NCBI RefSeq assembly: GCF_042477335.2
Contig: NC_091247.1
Location: forward strand, 12,997,001 to 13,061,000
Direction: 5' to 3'
Origin: Ovis canadensis
Lineage: Eukaryota; Chordata; Mammalia; Artiodactyla; Bovidae
DNA length: 64,000 bases
A model generated the notes under the pieces. It was not told where the DNA came from. It ran no database searches and was given only the letters and a program-made list of their open reading frames with translations. The position numbers and the translations under genes are program-made. Below, in pieces: positions 1 to 10,764 of this stretch. Numbering within the stretch: the first letter of the stretch is position 1; every line of letters begins with the position of its first letter.

Positions 1-182
1 CGTACACACACTTTGATTGTAGCATTGCTTCTAATATCAAATACAACTATACAAATAAAACAAACCACAGAGGAAGCAACCTAAATATTCACAATAGGTG
101 AGTTAATGAAACAAGTGTTAGTGAATTTGCATTGCTTAATATCTCACAGTCTTTAAAGAAACTAGATGGTTAATGTTAGTCA

Positions 183-407
183 GGGCTTCCTAGGTGTTAC
201 TGTTGCTGTTCCTAGGAGACGCAGTGGTGAAGAATCCACCTGCCAGTGCAGGAGATTCAGGAGATGCAGGTTGGGTCCCTTTGTCAGGGAGATCCCCTGG
301 AGAAGGAAATGGCAATGCACTCCAGTATTCTTGCCAGGGTAATCCCATGGACAGAGGAGCCCAGTGAGCTACGGTCCATGGAGTCAGAGGCGACTGAGCA
401 GACATGC
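183..407 (+). mobile_element. Bov-tA SINE
   Basis: tRNA-Glu-derived head followed by a BovA body, with the usual 'gagaaggaaatggcaatg' and 'actccagtattcttgcc' blocks. It is flanked by an 11-bp TSD, aatgttagtca, at 172-182 and 408-418. The head is diverged, so this is not a recent copy. Confidence 0.85.
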
Positions 408-436
408 AATGTTAGTCACATATATGATTAGTAGCA

Positions 437-694
437 CTCAATGGCACCCCACTCCAGTACTCTTGCCTGGAAAATCCCATGGACAGAGGAGCCTGGAAGG
501 CTGCAGTCCACGGGGTCGCTGAGGGTCCGACACGACTGAGCGACTTCATTTTCACTTTTCACTTTCTTGCATTAGAGAAGGAAATGGCAACCCACTCCAG
601 TGTTCTTGCCTGGAGAATCCCAGGGACAGCGGAGCCTGGTGGGTTGCTGTCTATGGGGTCGCACAGAGTCGGACACGACTGAAGTGACTTAGCA
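437..694 (+). mobile_element. BOV-A2 dimeric SINE
   Basis: Two BovA monomers in tandem: the first ends near the cacgactgagcgacttcat block at ~550, the second runs to ~694 and ends gaagtgacttagca. The linker is the typical ttttcacttttcactttc run. It lies inside the old MIR of unit A. Confidence 0.85.
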
Positions 695-985
695 TATACA
701 TACCATATACAGTTAGTTAAGGACATTGTGTATCTTTTGACTCTTTTATTGTCTCCAAATCCTAAGAGATAAGCATGATTGTTTGGATTGGCCAAAAGAT
801 TGGTTATGTAAGACGTTACGGACAAACTCGAACTTACCTTTTGGCCAACCCAATATATCCCTATTTTACAAATTAAAAAATAGACTTTAGCAAAGTTAAG
901 TAGCTTTCCCGATCTCATAGTAACTAAATGGTAGAGCTGAGGTTTGAATTCAGGCAGTCTGATGGCAGAGTGGAAGCTATTCATT
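695..985 (+). repeat. MIR SINE, interrupted by the mariner MITE
   Basis: The 3' part at 870-985 shows the MIR pattern 'gtagagctgaggtttgaatt' followed by 'caggcagtctga'. The MITE at 781-855 splits it. Orthologous copies lie at 28651-28770 (split by BovB) and 47180-47395, so the MIR predates the duplication. Confidence 0.65.
781..855. mobile_element. Short mariner-type MITE
   Basis: An ~75-bp near-palindrome. The left end is tttggattggccaaaag and the right end is cttttggccaacccaata, the inverse complement. The centre is also roughly palindromic (taagacgttacgga). This matches the short nonautonomous mariner elements common in bovine DNA. Units B and C lack it at the matching position. Confidence 0.75.
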
Positions 986-1884
986 GGTAAGCTGTGTTGC
1001 CAGTGTTACGCCACTCCCTACGATATTTTGTTAAGTGACAAAAGCAAGTTGCAGAACAATGGATATAGAATAATCCCATTTTTGTAAAGAAAACTGTCTC
1101 CTTCGTATATTGTGTTTGTTGTGGAGTGTGTTTACATAGTGTAGTTGCCTTCGGAAGTGAGAATGAATGGATGTAGTGGGTAGTTCTTTCCATATTTAAT
1201 TCTATGTGTTTGCATTTAAAAATAAGGGATGCATGTTTCTTTTATTAATTTTATAATTAAAAGGTGACAGCGCCCTGAAATTACACTTCTTAGAGACCTA
1301 GACTTGTGTGCATATTTTAGTTTTTTCATTACATGGATCTATATGCATATTATATTCAGAAATGGGGTCATATTATCCATAGTGATTTTTCTCTTATCAC
1401 AGTGTTACAATGGATATTTTTGTATATAAATATTTTGCACTTATGAGAGAGTTTCTACGGTATATAATACATTCTGAGAGATGAAATGCCAAGTCATGAA
1501 CACAGAAATTTGTAATAGATACTCCCAGTCTGAGACAATTGTTCTTTCATCCCACTTTGGGGAAATGTATTCGTTTCACTCTGTTCTCTTTCCCCATTTT
1601 GTTCACTGTATCTTTCAGCCTCATTCCTGGGGCAGTGTTTTTCCCTGGTGATGAAGGACTAACGCATCCTTGTTGGTCTTGAACCTGGAATTCTCCATAT
1701 CTGTGTGACTTTCCTCTGGGCGGTAGGGAGCCTCCTTCCCATCTTATTGAAACTGATAACAGTGTATTTTCCTCATGCCTTGAGCAGGACCCTTCACCTC
1801 AGTGTACCCATCAATAAGATGGGTGTGGTTTAACTTTTCGCCTGCCTGATCCTGTCATTTGGAGACATAGGTAGATTATCACAT
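986..1884. other. Triplicated intergenic segment, no gene seen
   Basis: Low-copy AT-rich DNA shared with 28771-29700 and 47396-48300. Blocks such as gagagagtttctacggtat and the ctcattcctgggg region align across units with many substitutions and small indels. No ORF is conserved between the three copies, which argues against coding function. Confidence 0.6.
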
Positions 1885-1970
1885 ACCATCCCCACATCAA
1901 ATTGTTTGCATTAAATATGTGCAGATATGTATATCAATTATACTTCAATAAAGCTGTAAAAAAAAAGCAA
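1885..1970 (+). repeat. Ancient L1 3' end
   Basis: The segment ends tatcaattatacttcaataa followed by agctg and a short A-run, a typical ancient mammalian L1 tail. Matching tails are at 29730-29795 and 48320-48375. Confidence 0.5.
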
Positions 1971-1974
1971 GCTG

Positions 1975-3060
1975 TATTGCAGAGCCTTGATTTCAATGAT
2001 TTTGACTGCAGTTGGTTGAGCAGTCTCATGGGTAAAAGTCAGTTCCACTTATTTGCAGTACCTGTTTGTTGCCCCTAGAGCACACTTAGAGGAGAGAAGC
2101 TTGTGTTATTTGATGCCAGATCATTACATATGTTACATATCTGGAGACTCTGATGGGAAAATGCTCTGTCAATGAATGAGATGCTAGAATTCAGACATGA
2201 ACTGCCTATGTCCCTTCCTAGATATTTAGCTTCTTTCCCATGCTGATTGTTTTGCATAAACTGCATAAGGTGGAAGTAGAATGCTTCTTTATCGAGGCTT
2301 TGTGATGATTAAGAAGCATGGGGTTTTGATTCATAGCCAGTTTTAGAATAAAAACGGAAGCACTTTTCATTATTTTCAAAAGCACAATTATAATAAATTG
2401 ATTAGGTTATGCACACTCAATTTTATTATTAATTAATACCTTATTTCACTGCTTGCCTATTATTTAAACAAAATAATATGTACTAACACACTTTTACATG
2501 GTATGGGACTTTGTAAATTAAAGTGATTATGGTTAGTAACAAAACATTTTATGTCACTGGCCAAATAAATATAGTTGAGTAGAAAAGTTTGGTGACTCTT
2601 TCCACAGGTGTTTAATATTACTGCTATGACAAGATGCTAGAAGAATGATATTTTAGTGATTGGTAGGGCTTGTCATCAGGTAGTAGTTGGGAAGGAGCAG
2701 GAGGGACTGGAAACTTTGCAAGCCTTTGAAATCACACTATCCCCCCTTAAAAGGTATTTACTATCTTCCTTGATAGCACAAAGAGACTATTTCTATACAT
2801 CTCAATTTTTCTTCCTTAGTATTTCTACTTAGTGGACATTTGTCATCACTGATTGATTTCTCTTCCTTGCTAAAACAGCACCCATCTCCAAGCTATCAGC
2901 CACATGAAACCAGGGAGTCCAAAGCTGGAGCAGAGAATGCACTTTATGAACAGAATATACAAATGTTTAGCGAGTAATATTTGGGTGCCAAGCTGTACCT
3001 CATCCATGCAACTGCTCCCCAGAATGAGCAAGGACAGTTGAAGAGTGACTAAACTGGGGA
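1975..3060. other. Duplicated intergenic DNA, no gene seen
   Basis: Shared with unit B (33167-33838, then 35831-35985) and unit C (48380-48620, then 49020-49460). The site at ~1972-1990 (attgcagagccttgat) is the empty site for the unit B L1 insertion, and ~2588-2606 (ttggtgactctttccacag) is the empty site for the unit B retrocopy. No coding potential is apparent. Confidence 0.6.
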
Positions 3061-3062
3061 AA

Positions 3063-3260
3063 ATTCAGTTAGCATTTATTGGACAGGTTCTGCACTTAGC
3101 TCTTGTCTCATGTAATCCTCACAATAGAACTAGGATGTTAGTAGTATTATTTCCCCATTTTATAAAGAATTTAAGTTCAGAGAATCACTCAACTTGTATA
3201 AAACAGATTCAAACTCAGGTATGCTTGATTTCAAATTGTGTGTTTCAAAGTACTTTATCA
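3063..3260 (+). repeat. MIR SINE
   Basis: It has 'agcatttattggacagg', then tctcatgtaatcctcacaat, then ccccattttataaag, in MIR order. The paralogous copy is at 50385-50570; unit B lost it in a deletion. Confidence 0.7.
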
Positions 3261-4072
3261 GACTTCCTTTCTCAAACCATCCTTATTGGCCTTGAACCTG
3301 GAATTCTCCATATCTACGGTGGAGAGCTAAGCCAGCCTGTCCTTTGTCAGCAGCCCTCCTCTTCCTGCCAACTGCCTTCAGCGTCCTTGCTGATCTGCTC
3401 CTCCTCCTCCATCCTTTGCTCCCACACATCGGGACCTTTTCATTTTCCTTCCTTCTTGTTGTTCCAGTTCCAAAGCCTTAGGTTTGTGTGTTCCTCACCT
3501 TTATGGGGAAATGGTTGTGGAGACTCTGGCCTCAGCTCTGGCAGATTCTAAGCCAACAGCAGCTCTGTGCTCTTGGAGCATCAGGACCTGATTTTAGAAT
3601 CTTTCCTGAACCCATTTTTTTTTTTTTTAAATTCAACTTCTCCTTATCTTGCATCTTCCCACTGCCAGTGTGAAGATCATATGTGTGTAGTCTCCTGAAC
3701 AGGGAAGTCCTGCTGAGGGGTCTGCAGGGCCCTTTTCAGGATGATCTTTCCTTCCTCATCTTTATGAAATCTCTCCTTTCTGCATAGTTTTCACTCTTAG
3801 ATTAAAGCTTTATGTAGTCCTTCTCAGCTGTTCAGTTCTAGATGTCAAGACAAGGGGACTTTTCAAATATGCCTATGGAAATCCTTTTTGTGTGTAACTG
3901 TCTTCCCTCTGTCCCAACATACCGATCCATCAGAGATGCTTTAAGTGGACCTTTTGAAAACAAAAATCTTGTGTTTCCCTGCTGAGCTGGCCATGTCTCC
4001 CACAGATTTCTCCACCTTGAGGCCCCCAAGTCATTGCAGCCTCTTCCCATGTATATTCTCCTCCTGGTCATA
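3261..4072. other. Duplicated intergenic DNA, no gene seen
   Basis: Aligned to unit C at ~50571-51343; mostly missing from unit B until 'tagttttcactc' at ~36001. The 168-residue open frame at 3045-3551 starts in the MIR, is low in complexity and is not preserved in unit C, so I do not treat it as a gene. A T-run lies at ~3616-3629. Confidence 0.55.
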
Positions 4073-4265
4073 TAATAGCTAACAATTCCACAGTGCGTAC
4101 ATGTGCCAGACACTGCTCTAAGAACTTCACGTATATTAAGCCGTTTAGTCTTTACAGCACCTCATTTTACAGATAATGAAAGTGAGGCAGAGGGAGCTGA
4201 AGTGACCTGCTAGAGGCCGCATAGCTAGGTGGTGGTGGAGCCAGATTCAGGGTGTATCCTCTTAA
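4073..4265 (+). repeat. MIR SINE
   Basis: It contains atagctaacaattccacagt, gccagacactgctctaag, cctcattttacagataatga and 'gccgcatagctaggtggtgg', the MIR core order. Paralogous copies are at 36275-36460 and 51344-51540. Confidence 0.8.
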
Positions 4266-5137
4266 CACTTGCGTTGTCCTAACTTTCTTGTTCACTTGTT
4301 CCTCTGCTGACTCCTTTCCTGAAAAATATAACTCTGTGGCTCTGGGTTGTAGGATGTGGGCCATGCCCCTTGAGGCAGGGGCCAGTGCTTTACACAGAGT
4401 AGATTCTCCAAAAATGTGTGATATGCGATTATAAGGAGAGAGAGGGAAAAATAGAGAAGAGGAAGTGTTTCCTGGCTTTTGAGATGAAGAAGAGAAGAAA
4501 GGACTAGGAAAAGATCACATGAACATGTTAACCTATGGTCTCTGTTCCCAGAGACCCCTTAGCCTGCCTACCTGTGGGCTTGACAGGGGAGATTCAGGGT
4601 CCAGATTAGGCCTGGGGTCCTGCCAGCAGGTTATGATCAGGCTCTGAATCTGAGGAAGGAGGCAGATTTCAGTGAGATCTAACTTCAGAAGTGCACTGAT
4701 TCTTCTCTCTACCTACAGTGAGAACTGTTGATAGGAGGGAGACCCAGCGGGAGTATCCTCCCCCTCAAGCCAGACCTCTGTGGGTATCGGTGCTGCAGCT
4801 CTCCCAGGAGAGAACAGTCCTGATGCCCTCACTGAGTTCTGTGCCCAGGAGACTAGGGAGCCTGGCTGTAGAGATGGAGCCTCTACACCTGGAAGGGAAG
4901 TAGGACCATGGAGCCATAGGGGTGGTGGTGTGTTCATGCACGTGCATGTGTGTTATGTACATGTGTGTGCTGGTACACTCTATGTGCTCTCTGTACATGC
5001 CTGTACTCCTGTGCATGTCAGCATGTTGCTGGAAGGAGAGGTGATGGCCTCTGACATCTCTGAATGTTTTCGTCTGCATGGATGACTGTGTCTAGGTGCA
5101 GGTGTCACGTTATAGGGAAGAGATTAAGGTACAAGCT
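4266..5137. other. Duplicated intergenic DNA with a TG-rich patch
   Basis: One of the best-preserved triplicated blocks (also 36461-37300 and 51541-52660). It includes an alternating purine-pyrimidine patch at ~4920-5010 built on gtgcatgtgtgttatgtac. Overlapping ORFs on both strands are not conserved between copies. Confidence 0.6.
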
Positions 5138-5151
5138 CTGGAACCAGACTT

Positions 5152-5355
5152 GTGCTTAGTCGCTCAGTTGTGTCTGACTCTTTGCAACCCTATGGACTGT
5201 TAGCCCTCCAGGCTCCTCTGTCCATGGGATTCTCCAGGCAAGAATACTGGCGTGGTTTCCCATGCCTTCCTCCAGGGGCTCTTCCCAATCCAGGGATCTA
5301 ACCCAGGTCTCCCGCACTGCAGGCAGATTCTTGACCGTCTGAGCTACCAGGGAAG
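5152..5355 (-). mobile_element. Bov-tA SINE
   Basis: Full Bov-tA in reverse: the BovA body (gtcgctcagttgtgtctgac) comes first and the tRNA head is at the right end (ctgagctaccagggaagc). A perfect 14-bp TSD, ctggaaccagactt, is at 5138-5151 and 5356-5369. The paralogous empty sites are at ~37300 (ctggagtcagactgaatgg) and ~52655. Confidence 0.92.
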
Positions 5356-5739
5356 CTGGAACCAGACTTAATAGATTCAAATACCGGCTCTGCCTCTAAC
5401 AAGTTATGTGAACTCTGCAAGAGTTAATCTTTTTTGAGTCTAATTTTGATTTTGTTTGCCTTTCTTAAATATTTTATTGCTTCATTATCTTAAGCCAGAC
5501 TATCATTTTTGAATTCTAGTTCCATCAGTTATTATATGGGCACATTGGAGCAAGTTATTTAACTTCTCTAATCCACACTGTCCTCAAGTGTAAGTGGCAT
5601 AGCAAACACAATTTTTAGATAGATTTTTTCAATTTTCCCCCTTTAAATTGACTTTATAGGTTTGGTTATAAGTTCACAGAAAAATTCATCAGAAAGAACG
5701 GAGAGTCCCCTGTATCCCCTGCCCTTATACATATGCTAA

Positions 5740-5840
5740 GCTGCTGCTAAGTTGCTTCAGTCATGTCTGACTCTGTGCGACCCATAGACGGCAGCCCACC
5801 AGGCTCCCCCGTCCCTGGGATTCTTCAGGCAAGAACACTG
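5740..5840 (-). mobile_element. BOV-A monomer SINE
   Basis: The 3' monomer of a BOV-A2 in reverse (gctgctaagttgcttcagtc to ggcaagaacactg). It is flanked by an imperfect atacatat repeat. Confidence 0.75.
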
Positions 5841-5845
5841 TTCTA

Positions 5846-6261
5846 TATACATATAGCCCCCCATTATTACCCTTCCTCACCATGGGGTATATTTGGTATC
5901 ATTAATTAACTTACATTGACACGTCTTACTCAAAGCCCATAGTTTTACACTGGGCTTTGTTCTAGGTGGTGTACCTTCTATGGGTTTTAACAAAAATATA
6001 ATGACATGTATCCTTCATTATAGTATCATAGAGAATAATTTCACTGCCTAAAATTCCTGTGCTCCATCTGTTCCTTATTTCCTTCCCCAGCCCCTGGCAC
6101 CTACTGATCCTTTTTACTGTTTCTGTAGCTTTGCCTTTTCTGGGATACACTGTTGGAATCATCTAGAATGTAGCCTTTTCACATTGGCTTCTTTCAGTTA
6201 GTATTTGCACTAAAGGTTCGTCCGTGTGTTTTCATGGGTGGGTAGCTCATTTATTCCTGTA
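5846..6261. other. Probable old LINE-derived intergenic DNA
   Basis: Contains motifs typical of ancient L1 3' regions in reverse orientation ('ttctttcagttagtatttgc', then 'tttattcctg'). Shared with unit B at ~37940-38400. No gene seen. Confidence 0.45.
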
Positions 6262-6480
6262 AAAAGTGAAAGTGTGAAGTATTAGTTGCTCAGTAGTGTC
6301 CGACTTTTTGGGACCCCATGGACTGTAGGCTGCCAGGCTCCTCTGTCCATGGAATTCACCAGGCAAGAATGATGGAGTGGGTAGCCATTCCCTTCTCCAG
6401 GGCATCTTCCTGACTCAAGGATCAAAACCTGGTCTCCTGCACTGAAGTCAGCTTCTTTACCATATGAGCCACCATAGCTG
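6262..6480 (-). mobile_element. Bov-tA SINE
   Basis: Reverse Bov-tA: gaccccatggactgtaggct at the BovA side, then tctcctgcactgaagtcagc and ccatatgagccaccat from the tRNA head. Inserted within older LINE-like DNA. The matching unit B site at ~38360 lacks it. Confidence 0.85.
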
Positions 6481-6609
6481 AATAGTATTCCATTGCCTAT
6501 ATTTATCATGGTTTATTTCACCTATTAATATGTATCTTTTTATAAGTAGCTAGAGATGACTTATTGTACACAGGAAATGCAAAAATTTATTTGCTGCCTA
6601 ATGTCAACA

Positions 6610-7220
6610 GAAAAAAATGCACCACCTGAAAGTTGAGAATTATATTTTACTCAGCACACAAAACTGAAAACTTAAGCCCAGGACTCGGCCTCTCAGATCA
6701 TTCAGAGAGACTGCTCCAAAACTGCAACTAAGAGGTCAGGATATATAGGAGCTTCTGTAACACAGGTTGGGTTTTCAGAATATCAAAAGATTACTGTTAA
6801 TTACAGAAAATCAGGCATCTTGAGTTAATGGATTTACCATTTTCTATGTATTGTGCTCAGTTGCTCTGTCGTGTCCCTCTGTTTGTAACTGCATGGACTC
6901 TGTCCATGGGATTCTCCAGGCAAGAATACTGGAGTGGGTTACCATTTCCTCCTCCAGGGGATCTTCCTGACCTAGGGATCAAACCTGTGTCTCTTGAGGC
7001 TCCTTCACTGGCAGGCGAATTCTTTACCACTGAGCCACCTGGGAATCCCATTTTCTATGTATGAGAAGATGCCAAAATCTGGGCTTTTGGAAATCATTCC
7101 TTTGCTATGAACCTCAGCTATCTGGGACCAGTATCCTGTGCTTTCTCATCTGAGTCTGCTCGGGGTTCATCCTTAGGGGTGACTATAGTGGCAGTCTGCT
7201 GATGGCAGCCTCTATTTTCC
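6610..7220. repeat. Unclassified interspersed repeat, split by a SINE
   Basis: A moderately repeated sequence beginning near gaaagttgagaattatattt and continuing after the SINE through gaaatcattcctttgctatg. Copies also occur at 38500-38590 plus 39560-39740, at 52905-53225, and at 62265-62648. The last lies outside the duplication, so this is a dispersed element, perhaps an LTR or an old LINE tail. I could not name the family. Confidence 0.5.
6852..7047 (-). mobile_element. Bov-tA SINE
   Basis: Reverse Bov-tA with a perfect 15-bp TSD, ccattttctatgtat, at 6837-6851 and 7048-7062. It splits the unclassified repeat. Confidence 0.92.
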
Positions 7221-7349
7221 CATCCTAGCCTCCCTATTCTCAAGTTTAAAAAGCCCCAATAAGAGTGTTTCTCTGTTTCTCAAAGAAATTCCAATGTTTA
7301 TTGCTTTTACCAGCTTGGATGATTTCCACTATTTGTTTTATTAAAGTTT

Positions 7350-7630
7350 AGGAGAAGGCTATGGCAACCCATTCCAGTACTCTTGCCTGGCAAATTCCAT
7401 GGACAGAGGAGCCTGGTAGGCTGCATTCCATGGGGTTGCTAGGAGTCAGACACGACTGAGCAACTTCACTTTCACTTTTCACTTTCATGCACTGGAGAAG
7501 GAAATGGCAACTCACTCCAGTGTTCTTGCCTGAAGAATCCCAGGGATGGGGCAGCCTGGTGGGCTGCCGTCTCTGGGGTCGCATAGAGTCGGACACGACT
7601 GAAGCGACTTACCAGCAGCAGCAGCAGCAG
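7350..7630 (+). mobile_element. BOV-A2 dimeric SINE with (CAG)6 tail
   Basis: Two BovA monomers (7350-7475 and ~7494-7612) joined by the cacttttcactttcatgcac linker. It ends in six perfect CAG units at 7613-7630, the usual 3' microsatellite of this family. Confidence 0.9.
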
Positions 7631-7631
7631 C

Positions 7632-8691
7632 TGATTTATTATATTAGTTTTAGGTGTACAACATAGTGACTCAGTATTTTTTATAGATTATGCTCAGAGT
7701 ATAGTTACTACAAAATAATGGCTATAGTTTCCTGTGCTGTACAATATATCCTTGTTGCTTATTTATTTTATACATTGTAGTTTGTATCTTTTAATCCTCT
7801 ACCCCTATCTTGCCCCCTACCCCTTGCCTTACTCCGCTGGTAACCACTAGTTTGTTCTCTACTTGTGAGTCTGTTTCTGTTTTGTTATATTCATTCATTT
7901 GTTTTATTTTTTAGATTCCACATAAAAGTGATCACTTAAAGTAGTTGTCTTTGTCTGCCTGGCTTATTTCACTAAGTATAATACCCTACAGGTCCATCCA
8001 TACTGTGGCAAATGGCAGAATTTCTTTTTTTATATGGCCTAGTAGTATTTCATTCAGAGAAGGCAATGGCAACCCACTCCAGTATATACCATATCTTCTT
8101 TATTCATTCATTGGTTTAGGGAACCTTGGTGGCTTCCATATCATGGCTATTGTAAATAATGCTCTTGTGAATATTGAGATGGATGTTTCTTTTTGAATTA
8201 GTGTTTTTATTTTTCTGATATATTTCCAGGAATAGAATTATTGCATTATATGGTAGTTCTATTTTTAGGTTTTTGAGTAGACGTCATACTATTTTCTACA
8301 GTGGCTGCACCAATTTACGTTCCCAGCAACAGTGTACTAGGGATTCTTTTTTTACATCCTTGTCAACATTTGCTATTTGTAGACCTTTTGATAATTGGCA
8401 TTCTGAGAAGTATGAGGTGATATCTCATTGTGTTTCTGATTGGGATTCCCTGATGATTAGAGCTGTTGAATATCCTTTCATGTGCATGTTGGCCATTGTG
8501 TATCTTGTTTGGAAATATGTCTATTCAGGTTTTATGTCCATTTTTATGGTATTATTTGTTTTTTAATATTGAATTGTATGAGCCATTTATGTATTTTGGA
8601 TGTTAATTAAATATTTTCACCCATTTAGTAAGTTGTCTTTTCATTTTGTAGATGGTTTCTTTGGCTATGCAAAAGTTTTTTAGTTTACTTC
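7632..8691 (-). mobile_element. Ancient L1, 3' part (first segment)
   Basis: Reverse-oriented old L1: ttttaggtgtacaacatagt, then gtccatccatactg, tggctattgtaaataatgct and gatatctcattgtg, all L1 3'UTR and ORF2-end landmarks. It has no intact ORF. It continues at 10456-10764 after the BovB insertion, and the paralog is at 39835-41715. A ~30-bp BovA scrap lies at ~8057-8086. Confidence 0.8.
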
Positions 8692-8711
8692 AGTGCAGTT
8701 CAGTCACTCAG

Positions 8712-9904
8712 TCATGTCCGACTCTTTGTGACACCATGAATCGCAGCACGCCAGGTCTCCCTGTCCATCACCATCTTCTGGAGTTCACTCAAACTCACGT
8801 CCATCGAGTCGGTGATGCCATCCAGCCATCTCATCCTCTGTTGTCCCCTTTTCCTCCTGCCCCCAATCCCTCCCAGCATCAGAGTCTTTTCCAATGAGTC
8901 AACTTTCCCATGAGGTGGCCAAAGTACTGGAGTTTCAGCTTTAGCATTATTCCTTCCAAAGAAATCCCAGGTTTGATCTCCTTCAGAATGGACTGGTTGG
9001 ATCTCCTTGCAGTCCAAGGGACTCTCAGGAGTCTTCTCCAACACCACAGTTCAAAAGCATCAATTCTTTGGTGCTCAGCTTTCTTCACAGTCCAACTCTC
9101 ACATCCATACATGACCACAGGAAAAACCATAGCCTTGACTAGACGGACCTTTGTTGGCAAAGTAATGTCTCTGCTTTTCAATATGCTACCTAGGTTGGTC
9201 ATAACTTTCCTTCCAAGGAGTAAGCGTCTTTTAATTTCATGGCTGCAGTCACCATCTGCAGTGACTTTGGAGCCTCAAAAGATAAAGTCTGACACTGTTT
9301 CCACTGTTCCCCACCTATTTGCCATGAAGTGATAGGACCAGATGCCATGATCTTCGTTTTCTGAATGTTGAACTTTAAGCCAACTTTTTCACTCTCCTCT
9401 TTCACTTTCATCAAGAGGGTTTTTAATTCCTCTTCACTTTCTGCCATAAGGATGATGTCATCTGCATATCTGAGGTTATTGAGATTTCTCCCGACAATCT
9501 TAATTCCAGACTGTGCTTCTTTCAGCCCAGCGTTTCTCATGATGTACTCTTCATATAAGTTAAATAAGCAGGGTGACAATATACAGCCTTGACGCACTCC
9601 TTTTCCTATTTGGAGCCAGTCTGTTGCTCCATGTCTAGTACTAACTTGCTTCCTGACCTGCATACAGGTTTCTTAAGAGGCAGGTCAGGTGGTCTGATAT
9701 TCCCATCTCTTTCAGAATTTTCCACAGTTTGTTGTGATCCACACAGTCAAAGGCTTTGGCATAGTCAATAAAGCAGAAATAGGTGTTTTTCTGGAACTCT
9801 CTTGCTTTTTCCATGATCCAGCGGGCAGCTGTGACGGCGCACAAGTGCGGCTGAGAGGAGCTACCCCACGTCCAAGGTCGGGGCAGAAGCAGGGAGGACC
9901 CCAT
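8712..9904 (-). pseudogene. BovB reverse transcriptase remnant
   Basis: The RTE-clade polymerase is broken into overlapping open pieces: 9904-9641, 9663-9199, 9202-8879 and 9047-8712, all on the minus strand. The first piece carries the YFCFIDYAKAFDCVDH block. The next carries IGKGVRQGCILSPCLFNLY and the YADD catalytic box (LRYADDIIL), and the last two are the C-terminal region. Frameshifts between pieces make it inactive. The N-terminal endonuclease is absent because of the 5' inversion and deletion. The YADD residues are preserved, suggesting moderate age. Confidence 0.85.
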
Positions 9905-10180
9905 GCCCTAGGGGCGGTGGCCAAGAGGAGCTACCCCACATCTGAGGTCAGGGGCAGCGGCTGAGAATGCCAGGCTGAGACAGTGCAGGAGCGGCCGGGA
10001 GGAGCTGCCCCACATCCAAGGAGCAGTGGTTGCGCGGGGGCAGGAGGGCTGAGAGGAGCTACTCCACGTTCAAGGTCAGGAGGGGTGGCAGTGAGGAGAT
10101 ACCCCTCGTCCAAGTTAAGGCGCAGTGGCTGCGCTTTGCTGGAGCAGCCGTGAAGAGATACCCCATGTCCAAGGTAAGAA
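9850..10180 (+). repeat. Degenerate tandem repeats of the BovB 5' region
   Basis: About five to six diverged repeats of a GC-rich unit around gaggagctaccccacgtcca and aggtcaggggcagcggc, with variable spacing. This is the repetitive 5' leader of full-length BovB elements, so the insertion includes the true 5' portion of the source element. Confidence 0.7.
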
Positions 10181-10455
10181 AAACCCAAGTAAGACAGTAG
10201 GTGTTGCAAGAGGGCATCAGAGAGCAGACACACTAAAACCATACTCACAGAAAGCTAATCAATCTAATCATATTAGGACCACAGCCTTATCTAACTCAGT
10301 GAAACTAAGCCATGCCCTGTGGGGCCATCCAAGACTGGAGAGTTATGGTGGAGAGGTCTGACAGAATGTGGTCCACTGGAGAAGGGAATGGCAAACCACT
10401 TCAGTATTCTTGCCTTGAGAACCCCATGAACAGTATGAACAGTATGAGTTAACTT

Positions 10456-10764
10456 AGGTCTCATTTAAAAAATTTTGCTTTTGTTTCTTTTGCTTTAGGA
10501 GACAAATCTCAAAAAATATTGCGATAATTTATGTCAAAGAGTGGTCCGCCTATGTTTTCCTCTAGAAGTTTTACTGTTTCAGGCCTTATATTTAGGTCTT
10601 TAATTCAAATATGTTTTTTCTATGGTTTAAGAAAACTGGTTTTCAATGGTTGAAACATTCTGCCTAATTCCTTTTTTATTGAATCTTCAATTCTCAAAAT
10701 CAAAACACTCCTGAAGAACAATCTTAATGTCATCCCTCCAAGAAGTCTTTGCTAATTTTCTATC
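10456..10764 (-). mobile_element. Ancient L1 (second segment)
   Basis: Continuation of the old L1 beyond the BovB insertion ('atttatgtcaaagagtgg', then cctctagaagttttactgtt). It matches 41400-41690 in unit B without interruption. Confidence 0.75.

Larger units (their letters stand above)
8701..10446. mobile_element. BovB (RTE) LINE with inverted 5' end
   Basis: The 8701-9827 part is BovB in reverse, from its 3' tail (cagtgcagttcagtcactca) up through the reverse transcriptase. At ~9827 the orientation flips, and 9828-10446 is BovB 5' sequence in the plus direction, ending at gaacagtatgaacagtatga. Imperfect TSDs flank it: agtttactt at 8692-8700 and agttaactt at 10447-10455. The unit B paralog has the empty site at ~41376 (gcaaaagtttacttaggtcc). 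The element is thus one insertion with a 5' inversion and an internal deletion. Confidence 0.85.

Noticed and set aside
183-405. Short frames repeated through the window with MGFSRQEYWSGLPFPSPGDLPD-like translations
   Set aside because: These are translations of Bov-tA and BovA SINEs, not genes.
3045-3551. A 168-codon frame that might be a small gene
   Set aside because: It begins in a MIR, is low in complexity and is not preserved in the unit C paralog.
9850-10180. A GC-rich repeat resembling a CpG island or host minisatellite
   Set aside because: It is the repetitive 5' leader of BovB, inside a single retroelement insertion.
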